Below are positions 20,213 to 31,912 of a stretch of 64,000 bases of DNA, in pieces (the first letter of the stretch is position 1; each line of letters opens with the position of its first letter). The notes below the pieces were generated by a model, which was not told the DNA's origin, ran no database searches, and saw only the letters and a list, made by a program, of their open reading frames with translations. This stretch comes from Thuidium tamariscinum (lineage: Eukaryota > Streptophyta > Bryopsida > Hypnales > Thuidiaceae), in NCBI GenBank assembly GCA_947034885.2, contig OX344749.2:7889501-7953500 (forward strand), written 5' to 3'. The translations under genes and the position numbers were made by a program.

Positions 20213-22520
20213 ATGGACGCCCGGGACATTTACGAAGCAGGGCCCCCGTGCGTCTCCCGCGCCGTCGATGGCTTCGTCCGAATTGGAATGGTACGTGCGG
20301 GACCCCTTCTCTCGTTTGCACTCAACGCACGCTCTTTGCTATTGCCAGGGCTGCGATGCTATGATGGGATGAATTAGGGTTTCATCAAGTAATTTTGTGC
20401 AAGATTTGGCCCTTTATGTGGTCTAGGCAACGTGCCCTGTTGTGAAACTCAGCGCGTGAAAGTTTTGGGAACTAGTTTGTTTTTTGACGAGATTAATTCG
20501 CGAGTTCTCGGTGTTATATGCGAGTGTTGGGCTTTTTTCACAAGGATTTAGAGTTTCTTGGGTGTAAGCATGGAGAGCGATTTTGGGTATTGGCTGCTAT
20601 GATTGTAGTGAATGCCTTGCTATTGCTACAGTGGGCACGAGCGGCAGTCAGGAAGGGTCGGTTCTCAGTACACTGGAGACGTGTGGAATGTTGCGGTAGG
20701 GTTCGTCATCGTCCGTTTCGATAATTGCGGTGTTGTAGGTAGCTTTGATCGGGATCTTATTCCCAATCGTAGTTGTTCATCCTAGCGAATTATTAGTTGG
20801 ATAGTTCTTACATGGTATACTCTAGCCTTCTTGTCAAATTGGTGGAATGGGAAGCATTTTGAGTGTCATTTGTTCTTCTAGCGTCAAGTGTGTACGAAAC
20901 CATGAACCAGGGACATCATGTCTGTGAGACAGTGATGTCTCTTGATCGCATTTGGTGATATTTCTCGAGTAGTGTTGTAGAACTTGCTCTCACAGCTTGT
21001 ACGTGTCTTGCTTGCAAAATGGAGTTGAGTCCAAGATCTGATCTCTTAGTGTGCACATGGCAGGCAGGAGTTGCATGGGGAATGTTCATGGGATCTTATG
21101 ATGCTGTTAAAGAAGGTGCATTATTGACCTGGCCGGGTTTTCAAATTATTGAAGTTTCTCAGTACATTTCCAGTGCTTTTGTTATGGTGTTAATTGCTGC
21201 TGTGGTTTGTTTTTCCGTCTGTGATTATGAATTTCTTACTACGTAATTCACTGCGAAAGCGTGGTTGTGGATCTCGTTCAGGTCATGTAGGAGCATCGCG
21301 GACTTTATATGTGGTAAATTAACACCTCATCTCAAAATTTGTGTGCATTACATTTTAATATTGATTTGTTTGCTCTTCTCGAAGAAATGGCCAATCTTGT
21401 GAAACGCATTTTAATTTGGAACAATTGTTCTTGGTTTTGTTTATTTTGTGTTTATTTAGTAACTTAGATGGGTATGGGAGCTGGGAGGCTTGAGATAGTA
21501 ATTGGACATAGCCGGTTGTCCTGCATGCAATCACGAGCCGAGATGTTACTTTTTGTTTGATCGGAGGACTTACAGAGAGCTGCTCTGTTATCCTACAAGC
21601 CCCTCGGGGAACAAAACCGAGACACATCTGCTGAGCATACAGGACAACCGGTTATGGTGCACGCGTGCTGTTCATTGGAGAGAGGAACCCAATGTGTGTT
21701 GTGTACATAGGTGTAATTTTCATTTGTTTGCAAGCAGGCTGTTGCCGGTAATTGATGCGCTTCTTTTTCCACAGACGAAGTCAATAGCGAGGAATGGTCT
21801 GGGATGGGGTAAGCCTACTCTTCTCCTTAGAAATGCATTTGTGATCAGTTTGAGGATCAAGCAAGTAATTCTATTATGTATCCAGAGAACATATTGCAGT
21901 TGGAATCTTTGATTCAATCAAGAACATCCTTGCTCTACCTTGATTTACCGTTCATGATAGGTAGTTAAGGAATTGTCGACCTGATGATTGTCAGTGCAGG
22001 ATGCTTTGCAGGTGCCTACCTAGGACTCAACTGTGGAGTGGAGTCTGTTAGAAGGAAGAAGGATTGGGTGAGGATTTCTTTTACCTAGAGCAGTACGAAG
22101 TGAGCTAAATCTGCTAAGAGTTTTGCAGAGGTAGAGTATTGTATCAGGCATGATGTTGATGGGTTGTTTTTAAAGAGAAGTAATACTAATTCGTGGAACA
22201 TATCTGAGGGAGTGAGAAGTCAAATACGTCTGCTGGATTTCAATTGCATGCAAAGGCATTATATCAAATCGATACAAGAGTACCACGCATCTTTTGCCAT
22301 AATCATCTCAGCAGTCGACTCATCATCTACTCATTCTGAGGTGGGTTTTTTTTTATCGTGGCAGATGAATGCAAGTATATCTGGGGCCATTACTGGAGCT
22401 CTTGTATCAGCCCGAACTGGAAATGTTGCAAAAATGCTAGGCACTTCAGTCCTGGTCTCAGCAATTGCTACTGCAGGGGACTTTCTTCGGCCTGCCCAAT
22501 ATCCTCCTACTGGTATATGA
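20213..22520 (+). CDS. OEP16-4: OEP16-4-like outer-envelope channel protein (Tim17/Tim22/Tim23/Pmp24 family)
   Basis: Small four-helix membrane protein of the amino-acid-selective OEP16 class of plastid outer envelope. Exons: 20213-20290, 21064-21115, 21282-21313, 21775-21808, 22000-22067 and 22365-22520. All have GT..AG borders and matching phases, giving 139 residues, close to Arabidopsis OEP16-4. Seen in order: VRIGMAGVAWGMFMGSYDAV (helix 1), ASRTLYVTKSIARNG, GCFAGAYLGLNCGVESVRRK (helix 2 with the family Gly pattern and the basic R-R-K-K-D-W turn), ASISGAITGALVSARTGN (helix 3) and VLVSAIATAGD (helix 4). The 34-bp exon 4 was placed by phase and by alignment with the K-S-I-x-R-x-G block of the family. 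The assignment to subtype 4 rather than a generic Tim17 relative is by remembered similarity. Confidence 0.88.
21513..21650. repeat. Inverted repeat in intron 3 of the OEP16-4-like gene
   Basis: CCGGTTGTCCTG at 21513 and CAGGACAACCGG at 21639 form a 12-bp perfect inverted repeat about 110 bp apart. The loop is not AT-rich. It may be a small foldback element. Exon 4 lies further downstream. Confidence 0.5.
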
Positions 22521-22959
22521 TTGTAGAATCTTGAACCTCGTTCCTAACCTCACTCACTGCAACATAGATCAAGCTCTACTGCTTGTTGCTACCTGAAATA
22601 TCATAAGCCTGACAAGCAACGACAGGCTGAAATTTTGTGGTGACCAGGATGGCAGGAAGTTGAAAGTTGTCGTCTTTCTTGTAGAGCAGTAAAACTAGCC
22701 ATTAATCTGAGCTTAGCTGGACTGTGCTGGATTGTACGGGACTTCTGCAGATGACAATTCTTCCTCGTAATATTTTGAGAATCGACTCGCATGCCATTGA
22801 CCGAGTTGTTTCGAACAAATTGTGCACTAAGTAATGTGGCTTTTCCTGAGAAGCGTCCTCATCGGGGCCGAGTTTTTTGTGGTAACTGGAAGAAGTGATT
22901 TCACGCATTGCACTCGGTGGAGTGGTAGATGTGCCAGTTTGAAGTATGAGTCCCTAGCC

Positions 22960-23006
22960 CTGGACTGCCGCCAGCGCCACTCTGTGGCGTTTAGATGACA
23001 GTCCAG
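22960..23006 (+). other. Two-tier stem-loop downstream of OEP16-4-like gene
   Basis: CTGGACTG pairs with CAGTCCAG (outer 8 bp). Inside it AGCGCCAC pairs with GTGGCGTT around a TCT loop (8 pairs, one G-U). It lies about 440 bp after the stop codon, so it could sit in a long 3' UTR, be an unannotated small RNA hairpin, or be a foldback relic. Confidence 0.4.
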
Positions 23007-23029
23007 AGTCATAAGAAGAGATTAGTAGT

Positions 23030-25400
23030 TTTTTCATCCATTTTTTTTATGCCCTTTTATGGTGAGTTACAAAGAGTATCCAATTGAGTTTTTAGTCTAA
23101 CTAATGTTTGTTTTCATGCAGTTGAGAAGTAGAAAAAATGGATGGCAAAATATGCTATTTTAGTTTATTTTGAGAAGTTGTTGCTCTTTTTTCTAAATTT
23201 GAAATTTCTCCACAAAATGATATTTTTTGAAATTGAGTCCAACCAATGAAATGATGGTCCTCCATTGTATGTGTAGGTCAGATTTGGCAACTTATTGCCA
23301 AAATATTTTAATTTTAGAATTTTGACAATTCCGCAACTTGCTTTCTTTTTCTTGGATTTTAGGACTTTGTTTATCCTATTTTAACAACACTCCCAATTTT
23401 GAATTAATTTTTTCTATTCATGTGTAAATGTGTTACTTTTTCTAAATTTTCTCATGAAATTCTTTTGGATATTTGAAATTGGCAACAATGAGTTTTTCAA
23501 ATTTAAAAAAAAAATCTATAATCTTTAAAATCTTAGACATGTCCTATACTTTCCCTAGTTATTTCTGAAATTGACCTACATGTATGGTATTCCAATTGGA
23601 ATTCTAGAAAAATTTCTAAAATTGAATATTTTATTATAGTTATTGCATTTTAACTATAGAATGATATGAAAATTGAATTTATACCATGATGGTTGTCATT
23701 CTAATGTACACACATGGTGAAATTTTTAGATTTTTTGAAATAATTTTCTATTTGATGTGATTTTTTCTTCACTTTTTCTTCAAAAATTCTCATAAAAATC
23801 AATCTTCCTCAAAAAAAATCTAAATTTTTTGTAGAATAGGGAAGACATGTCATTTCATCTCTAAAAAATAAATATAATTTTTTTCATGCATACCTATTTC
23901 CAAAATGGCAACAAATTGAGTGATGAATAAGTAGGATTGATATCATAGGCTACAAGTCCATCTTTTAAGTCCATCTTTTAAGGGCTAGGATATAAGCTTA
24001 ATGGTAATCTCTCCTAAATGCTACTAACACTTCTAATGATCCAACCTTGGCACTAAAATTTTAGGCTGGAATATTAGATCAAATCATTAACAAATGGAAG
24101 AGAATCACAATGCAAGTCTTTAGTATTTGCCTATACTTAGATAATACTCCATAGGTTTTCTTGGCATAATATAGGGGCTTTTAAATAGATTTGTATTTGT
24201 TATAAAATTTCAAAATATTTTTGTCATTGAAAATTATATATTATTTTGAAGCTTATAAATTAGCAAGCAACAAACCTTAAATTTTCTCCTATCATATCTA
24301 AATATTGGATAATTATTGTCTTCTATACAATTTCTTTAAATCATGCATACATAATATGAGAGATGCATTTTAATCCATGTAATTGTTGTCAAATCTAAAT
24401 GACTTGTAAAGAAAAATGTCAATTGTGATTTGATATAAATAGTTGTGATTTGATATGAATATATGAGGTTGAAAAAAAATAATTAAAAGTACTTTACAAA
24501 CAATGCTTTTAAGTAGTCTTAAACCTTCAGTACACAATTTAAAGTTGTTGAAACTACTATAAAGTTTTAATATAAATAATTGAAATTCCCCCTATATATC
24601 TACATCACTGATTGATTGTGATCATTTTTTTTCATATCATTGATATATTATTTGATTTTAATTGAAACTATCTCAATGAATATTAATTGGATGAAGTGAA
24701 TCTTTCAATACATTCATCATCCACTTTAGAAAGGATAAATTAAAATTTTTGACTATTGTAATTGAGGTTAGGTTTAACATTCCTTGCCAAATAATTATTA
24801 ATCAATTGAAGTTAGTAAATATGATTTCTTAAGTGCCTAAAAATATAAGCTTTTGTTTTTTCATACAAAATAATAGTTTCGAAATATGATATCCCAAAAC
24901 TACTATCATCTATTCAAAAATTACTTTGAAGACCTTGACCACCATATATGCTATTCAATTTGGAAATTTTAATTGATTTTCAAATAATAAATTGACATCA
25001 TCTAAAATTAAGGAAGGTAAATAGATAATATTACTATTTTTTGATAATGGTATTGGCACCTACTATTAGAAAGAAAATATTGGTATTATTGTCATTATTA
25101 TAGTCATTATTATTACAATATATAGTGTACATTGACTTTCAAAATGTTTTGTACATTGGCAAAAAAAATCTTAGCTAATTGAATAATTCAAGATTGCCAA
25201 AAAAAATATGGAAATGTTACAATATGAGTAACATACTTGCATAAAATAGAATTTCAGAAAATTTTAACAAATTTGTTGTTTTTTAACAATTTAACCAAAA
25301 ATTGATTACAAATCACAAAAGAATTGTGAAAAATTGATGCAATTCTTAAACGAAAATTTCAAGAAAAATTGTCCTACCACTTACTAGAGAATCTTAGAAG
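23030..25400. other. Very AT-rich spacer, nothing recognised
   Basis: No open frame of note and no clean terminal repeats. Old decayed repeats are likely, but I cannot delimit any. Confidence 0.4.
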
Positions 25401-25530
25401 AAAATTACTTCTTAACCCTTGAATGCCAATGCAGATGTTTTGCTTCCCTGGGTATCCAGAGAACGAGAACATGAGAATGCTTTTTCTAATCAAATTGTTT
25501 GATGCATTGAATGCATTATTATTTTCAGGC

Positions 25531-25754
25531 ACACTAGATTATTTTTGAAAAGATGGTTGCAAAATTCTTATACACAATGTTACGTCCTATGTTGCCTTCT
25601 TCACAATTTCCTCAAGGGCAACATAAGGGCAAAACACCCATTCCCGTCCATGTATCCAAAACCGTCCAAATGTAGCAGGGGTGTACATTTTTCAACATTG
25701 ACTTCTAAAGTAGCCAAGAATCACTTTTGTTGTATCCACTTCTGCGGTCCATGA
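25531..25754 (+). pseudogene. Possible PIF/Harbinger-type transposase 3' fragment
   Basis: After a splice-acceptor-like ATTATTTTCAG, the frame reads LFLKRWLQNSYTQCYVLCCL and then LHNFLKGN. The CCxLHNF pattern with an upstream R-W resembles the C-terminal end of DDE (PIF/Harbinger) transposases. The match is short, and no catalytic region is visible upstream. It might instead be chance. Confidence 0.25.
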
Positions 25755-26013
25755 TGAATTTGCATTGTACTTGCTCGGTGTTGAAGGGTTAAAAGTTTCT
25801 TTTTCAGTAATAAAGTCAACTCGATTTTCTTAAAATAAAAAAATATTTGAAAATATTTGAAAATATTTGAAAAAATATTTTATGCAAGTTCAAATTTGTT
25901 GAAATTTTTTAATTTCTGAATTAGATATGGATTTCTTTTTGAGAGCCACTGGAGGCAGAAAAAATCACTACAAAACGGGGGTTTTAAAATTTCAAAATGA
26001 ACTAAGTTTATTC

Positions 26014-26087
26014 CGACCACGAAGGGATTCGAACCCCCGACCTTCAGATCCGAAGTCTGACGCGCTAATCCACTGCGCTACGCGGCC
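26014..26087 (-). tRNA. trnR-UCG: tRNA-Arg(TCG)
   Basis: 74 nt without CCA and without intron. Acceptor stem GGCCGCG pairs with CGTGGTC (two G-U pairs), discriminator G. The D-arm carries TAGCGCAGTGG (A box). Anticodon stem TCAGA/TCTGA encloses loop CTTCGGA, anticodon TCG, reading arginine CGA codons. The T-arm contains GGTTCGAATCC (B box). A TTTT tract lies about 25 nt downstream on the minus strand. All arms close, so it looks functional and nuclear. Confidence 0.95.
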
Positions 26088-26240
26088 TGATAAAACAAGA
26101 CTATAGATCTGGTGGAACGAGGTACAGTATTTATCGCAGGCTCTCTGTGTCAGGCTTCTATTCTGGAAATTTCGGCAGGCGACTCACATTATTTACCGTA
26201 CCACAAGGTCATTTTCATCATTTTAAACTTAGGAATTGTT

Positions 26241-26509
26241 TAAGGTACGTACGCCCAAAAGCGCCCTGTTCCTAAAAGCACCATCTACAGTGCACATACA
26301 TTTCCAAAATCAGTCATGTTCACAGACTGTAGATGGCGCTTTCAGAAACAGACTTTGACTATTAATAACTTTTGCATTCGGTATCCAAATCCTGCGTTCT
26401 TTGGTGCGTTGGAACATGCTTTCACTTGCCAACAAGACTACATAAAAATTTGAACTAAATAGCAAGAACTAGGCTCAGTATGAATAAGTGGTGCTTTTGG
26501 GTGTACTTA
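26241..26509. mobile_element. Foldback MITE, family F
   Basis: AAGGTACGTACGCCCAAAAG and the following CGCC pair with the inverse GGTGCTTTTGGGTGTACTT at 26491-26509. Inside, ACCATCTACAGT pairs with ACTGTAGATGGCGCT. Single copy in this window. Confidence 0.55.
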
Positions 26510-27026
26510 CACAAGATCTCAAGAGGTGAGGGGGATTTTTTTGAAATAATCATTAGAGGCAATGTTTTTATTTTTCCACTTTTTATGAATTGCCAAAGTG
26601 CAAATATTTCATTTTATTGTGGAGTTCCAAATCTCAACATTCATCCATATTATATTGGATAGATAATATATATTAGCATATAATACATATCTATTTTTTT
26701 AATTTTCATTCATTATTTGGTAATTTCATCCACTATTTTTAAAAAATTTGAAGTTTATGGGAAATTTCATCCAAAATTTTATTGTTATTTTTCTATAGAC
26801 TTGGTCCCAAGCTGAAAAATTTGGTGCAATTTTGCACCAAATTACAAGGAAAAAAAACATTTATTAGAGGGGATTTGATGTATGGGAGGGTTGTTTCACG
26901 CCTATTCATTGAAGTAGTGAAAAAGAAGCTAGTTGTTGTCAAGATAATAAATATTAAAAAAAGATAGTTTTTATTTTTTTTAATTTAATTTTTATAGTAA
27001 ATATTTGATGTGATTGTCTCCAACGA

Positions 27027-27112
27027 CATTAGATGTTGATTTGGCACAATTTTCAAAGTTCTTCAATATTTAGGAACTTGCAATCTTATTTAGAGGTGAA
27101 TCTCATCTAATG
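27027..27112. mobile_element. Family C MITE, very short copy
   Basis: 86 bp bounded by CATTAGATGTTGATTTGGC and GAATCTCATCTAATG. It includes GGAACTTGCAATCTT, a block also present near the right end of copies at 30244 and 42525. Confidence 0.5.
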
Positions 27113-27816
27113 CATACAAAATTATTATTATAGTCAATTGTAAGGGATTACTCTTATAGAAATTTTTAGGTGAATTTTATAAAGGTTTAGATGTTTTGAT
27201 GCAAAGATCTTAAGATTGACTACTTAACATGTACTATTAATACATGGCCTTTTGAAGCTTCTTTGATTAAGGTAATTTTTTCTATTTTCTTTTTAGTTAG
27301 AAAAAATAATATAAAGATAGTACTTCTTTAGGTGGCATTTTGTTTGATTAAAAAAATGCACTTAAAGTATTAAATCTCATTGTATTTGCTTACAATAACA
27401 TAGTGTATTGCAACATTTTTGGATGATTGAAGTAAAAAAGTACTTATTTGATAGTTGAAAAAACAACATGTAGTGATATATATATATATAAATAAAAGAA
27501 TTGGGAATCAAAGTACTTTTGTAATATAGGTTTGATTTAGATTGAAGGTCCTCCTTGATTCCACCTATGACTATCAATTATGTGATTGGTAAAAATGGTT
27601 GGAAAAGGCACTACACAATCAACCTTAACAAACAATTTGTGATTGTATTTACAACCATCAAAACAATTGTGAAGCGGCATTATTAAAAATTTGACCTAGA
27701 TTTGTTTTTGTGGAGCTCAATTTTCATTTCTAAATGCATTTTTGTAGTGCAATTGTTGTTTGAAAAATTTATGACATGAAATTGCAATCACCACTTATAA
27801 GCCTTGAAATTAAAAT
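27113..27816. other. AT-rich spacer, nothing recognised
   Basis: Only short A/T tracts and a brief TA run (about 27477-27490). No gene or delimited element. Confidence 0.35.
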
Positions 27817-28002
27817 ATTAGGGGATTTTTGAGGCCATTGGAAGACTACGAGTTCCCAGACTGTTGGAACACAGTTTCTACGGCATGGACAGAAATCCTA
27901 TATGGTCAAGAGAATACCACATTATTAAATTTCTTTAAAAAAAAAAAAAATTTTGGAATTTTTTTCATATTTTAGGATCCAAAATTTATTTATTTATTTA
28001 GG

Positions 28003-28759
28003 GGGTGATTGCAAGAAACACTTCACGTTTTTGGCTCAAAACGTTGTTTTGTATATAGTACTAGCAGTACTACGTGATCCTTACAGTACAACGTGTTTGA
28101 CACGCACCTACAAATCTCAACCGTCGATTTCGCGCGCCTGTAGATTTTGGCCGTCAATGTAGTATTATGCAGTACTATGTAGTACTATAGACTGCTACAA
28201 GTACTTCATAGGCCACATGAAGCAGAAAATAGCAGAAAAATGGTCTGTGGACCTTTTTATTTTTGATAATTAAAAAAAAATCAAAAAATTATTTTTAAAA
28301 GAAGCCATTTTTCTAAACATAATTGTCTTCATATTGCAACAAAAAATTCCTCTAAATTTATTTTTCCCTCTTTGTAGCATTTGTGCAAAGGAAGGTCACT
28401 TTGACCTCATGTGGACAATAGATATTTTAATATTTTTATAAAAACTCAATGTCACTCCTTGAAATGTTAGTAGACCTCCAACTTGTCCAATTTGTGGATT
28501 CAAATTCGGAATTTTGAGTCAAAAATAGGACTAAAAAACTCCAAAATGGCCAAGGTAGACAGCCAATCGGGGGCAATTTAAAAATAGTAAAATAATTTTT
28601 TAAAAATTGAAAAAATTACACAATATACAAAACTTTTGTGTGCACCTTCATTTCAAATTTCAAGTTGATAGGGCAAAAGATGAAAAAGTTATGAGCAAAA
28701 AACTACCTATTGAAGGTCAAGGGGACAAGAAATAGGACAAGTGTTTCTTGCAATCACCC
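28003..28759 (+). mobile_element. Family A DNA element, copy 1
   Basis: 757 bp with terminal inverted repeats GGGTGATTGCAAGAAACACT (left) and its inverse on the right. It is flanked by TAGG on both sides (27999-28002, 28760-28763), a 4-bp target duplication. It is non-coding. The right half is closely similar to copy 2 at 45798 (blocks TAGACAGCCAATCGGGGGCA, TTATGAGCAAAAAACTACCT and GGTCAAGGGGAC). Confidence 0.85.
28047..28197. repeat. Foldback insert inside family A copy 1
   Basis: TATATAGTACTAGCAGTACT near the left pairs with the inverse of GCAGTACTATGTAGTACTAT near the right. The enclosed stretch is GC-richer than the rest of the element and has no counterpart in family A copy 2, so it is probably a later insertion of about 150 bp. 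Confidence 0.45.
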
Positions 28760-28858
28760 TAGGGTAAATGCTGACCTGACAACGGCCAATAGTTACAAGA
28801 ACAATTTCAGGGAATAGCCCTGAAACGGCCCTTTGAAGGCCTCAAATCCCCTCTAATG

Positions 28859-29259
28859 TTTGGCATTTGAAGAAGCAAATGAATGCTCAGAGCTTCTTTA
28901 GAGCTGCCAAATTTTTTATTTCATTATGATGGTAGATTATATTGTACATTAGTTTGACATTGAGATCACCTCTTGTACTTTCAATTTCAAAACTCAACCA
29001 AAATTTATTCAAATTGCAAAGTTTTTTTGGCTAAGATGCAAAAATATAATAATTCTTTTAAAATAAAGAACAAACATCATTTGTAATTTTTTTTCTATTT
29101 TTAGTTGAAGGGTTTGAATTTCATCAAAGTTTAACTCTATAGGCATTGATCACTCCTCTATTTTTTAATCAATTCTCTTCTACCTCCTTCACTATAATCA
29201 ATTGCAATACCGATATGAAAATATACAATTTTCTCCATGACTTCTAGTGAGAAAATGAA
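28859..29259. other. AT-rich spacer, nothing recognised
   Basis: No gene and no delimited element. Confidence 0.3.
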
Positions 29260-29990
29260 TTTTTTTTAGATTAGTGAAGGAGATGTTTAGACAACAAAGT
29301 CCTTAGAGCTTCAATGAAGGTAACTTCTTGACAATTTAAAACTTCCTCTCTGAAATTTGTCTATAACTTTTGATTAGAGGATTGAAATGTCAAATAGATT
29401 TTTGGAGATGAAACTTGGTTTGATTTAGCACTTTTACTTAGTTTAAATTTTTTTGGAAAAAGATATTCTACTATGATTAAATGAGGTTTAAATTCTAGTT
29501 TTAACACAATTCCTATTTCAAACTTAACTATAAGCGGTCAAGCTCCTATAACGTCTAAACTACATATCTCACATGGGTTGTTCTACCTCCCACTACCCCA
29601 TGTGTATATAGAGAGTTTATCTTCTCCATCCTAATGACATAAAACATGTGGCTCATGGAGCAAAGCAAGGTGGTGGATGAATTCTATGTTTTCTTATCCT
29701 TCTAAGTTCAATGATTGTAAGTTAAAATTTAAAAGAAACTCAATTTTGTCATTTCATCTTTTATAAAAGGGGGATACTTTAGTTAATTAGAAATCATGTT
29801 GGTATGGCAATGGGCCCAATGGCAAAGGAAGGTATAAAGGAATAGAAGTTGACAAAATTTCTTTCAAAATTGACAAAAAATTGACAAAATTTTGTCAAAT
29901 AACTAGCCAAATCAACACATTCCCACTAACAAAGTAGTTGACAAATTTCTATCAATTCCTTGTCAAATAGGATACAAAAATCCTTGTAGT
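29260..29990 (-). mobile_element. CACTA-type non-autonomous element D, copy 1
   Basis: The right end GATACAAAAATCCTTGTAGT is the inverse of the CACTA-like start CACTATAAGGATTTTTGTAT of copy 2 at 60258. TTGACAAAATTT-type subterminal repeats crowd 29860-29970. The interior matches the reverse complement of 60258-60925 (blocks CCCATGTGTATATAG and TAACTTTTGATTAGA). The left limit is approximate. Confidence 0.6.
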
Positions 29991-30243
29991 AATGGCTTCC
30001 AAAGGTTATCTATGAACTACTATCATAGGTCGATGAAGAAAGGTGATTGAGGCCCAAATTCATTTTTTATGTAGTTGTTATATTAAGGTGGAGTTGTTCT
30101 AGTTGTCACAATGCTACAAACAATGGACTAGGACCAATGTTGACAAGGTAGAAGCAAAAAAACACTCTACCAATAGGTTAGCACCTTTTGATTGGGCTTG
30201 GTATAGAAATAATCTAATTTGAAGGAAATTGATGGTAGAAATG

Positions 30244-30399
30244 GATAGAGGGGCATTGGGAGAGATGCAACTAATTGAAGAATAGACAATAATATGGCAT
30301 TTTCTCAGCTATATCACACTGCTAATTTGGCATTGTTTCCAAAGTTTCCACAATCCATAAACTTGCAATCTTGTAATGCCCTCAAATCTCCCCTAATGC
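30244..30399. mobile_element. Family C MITE, short copy
   Basis: ATAGAGGGGCATTGGGAGA at the left and CTCAAATCTCCCCTAATG at the right are inverted. ACTTGCAATCTTG near the right end is shared with 27027 and 42525. Confidence 0.5.
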
Positions 30400-31912
30400 A
30401 TAGTGCTAGAAATACATGCAATCATGAATTAGTAACCCATCCCTTGATCTATGTAAAATCTCCAACTTGGATGTAGTCATTTAGGCCCCCCAAATCTATG
30501 TGGAAAGTATGATATTTGAGAATAGTTTGTAAATGCTACTAGCTTTGTCATTTTTAATGATTTAAATGGTAGTGCCAATAGTGAGATTTTAGAAATATGA
30601 TCTCTAATTTAAATTTTTGACAATGACAAAACCAAGCCCACTCTATAAACAAATTTTCATATCTCCAAAGTGATTACTAAATGCATTGTTGATACTGTTG
30701 TCTAAAAAAGCAATTAGTACAAGGTGCCTCATATAGGCAAGGTCAAACTTCCTTGACTAAAGGAATGCTCCCAAATTGTTTGATTGTTTCACTTTTCCCC
30801 CACGAGGTTGCCCAACACAACAAGCATTTACTCAATAGTTGAAATTAAGATTCAAACCTTTTTAGTGGGATAAAAAATTCTACCTTGATTTGGAGGTTTT
30901 TAGTGGGATAGAGGTAATAAATAACTTCAATAATACCACAATACTAAAATATTGTTGAATTTTAATTTTACTAAAATTATAGATTGTTATTGACCCAATT
31001 ATTGGAAAAGCATTGATGCATGTTTTAACACAATGTTGTTTCGATGTTTATTTAAAGTTCTAAAAGTCAACATTAGACATGACATCAATAATACCATGAT
31101 ATCAATTATGTGTCATTGAACTCAACTTGATGTAAAATTAGAAAGACATTGATTCAATATCCTATCAACTCTCACCATCAATGTATTTGAATACTACAAG
31201 TTCTTATAACATCACTACAATCTCGTATCAAAAAAATTATTATACTACTGACATGAAACTTTGAAGATATGCAAACAATTTTATAATTCTATGATTAGAT
31301 CAATGAATATGTAGTAAAGCCACTTCAACATTATACCAATCATTATTTCAAACATTGCTATATCAATGTTTGAACATGGCTATTGAATCACTAGCCCAAT
31401 GTGACATAAAAATCAACATTTCTCCAATGTACATGAGTATGTTTTGATCAATGTTGAATCAATAATCATGTAAAAACAATATTGAATCAACATTGTTTGC
31501 TAAGGGGACAAAATGGATTTTGGGCATGTTCTTATGACATCAATTTTTTGTAAACCTTTTTGAAGCTTTCTCATATAATACAAAAATATAATTCTCATGC
31601 CACTAGGCAGAAAAACAAATCTATAAAAACCTAAATTTTTTTCACAAATGGTAGTCAAATTGATCTAAAATTGTAGTCCAATATTAAAAAAACCAACTTT
31701 GAATGCTAATATCTTTCAATCTATATGGTCAAACTTCATGAAAATTTTACCACATGATGTTAAGCAAGTAAAGTATAAGATCCTACATTTAGGTATTAGA
31801 AAAAGACATGTTTTTTTGGTTTTCGTGGGTGAATGCAATATAAATGGTAGTTTTGAGTAGTTTTTGACCAAAAAAATCATTGTGGCCTTACTAACAAGTT
31901 AAGATATTTGTT
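30400..31912. other. AT-rich spacer with degenerate short repeats
   Basis: Between about 31.0 and 31.5 kb many loose copies of ACATTGATTCAA/CAATGTTGAATC in both orientations occur. These might be subterminal repeats of a decayed transposon. No gene is seen. Confidence 0.35.

Larger units (their letters stand above)
27817..28858. mobile_element. Family C element interrupted by a family A insertion
   Basis: Left end ATTAGGGGATTTTTGAGGCC and right end GGCCTCAAATCCCCTCTAATG (first 20 shared) are inverted copies. GACTACGAGTTCCCAGACTG near the left matches the copy at 32122. Family A copy 1 occupies 28003-28759. Without it the element is about 285 bp. Confidence 0.75.

Noticed and set aside
28045-28200. 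GC-richer stretch as a possible gene or RNA
   Set aside because: It lies inside a family A element, has inverted ends and shows no frame or RNA fold beyond the foldback.
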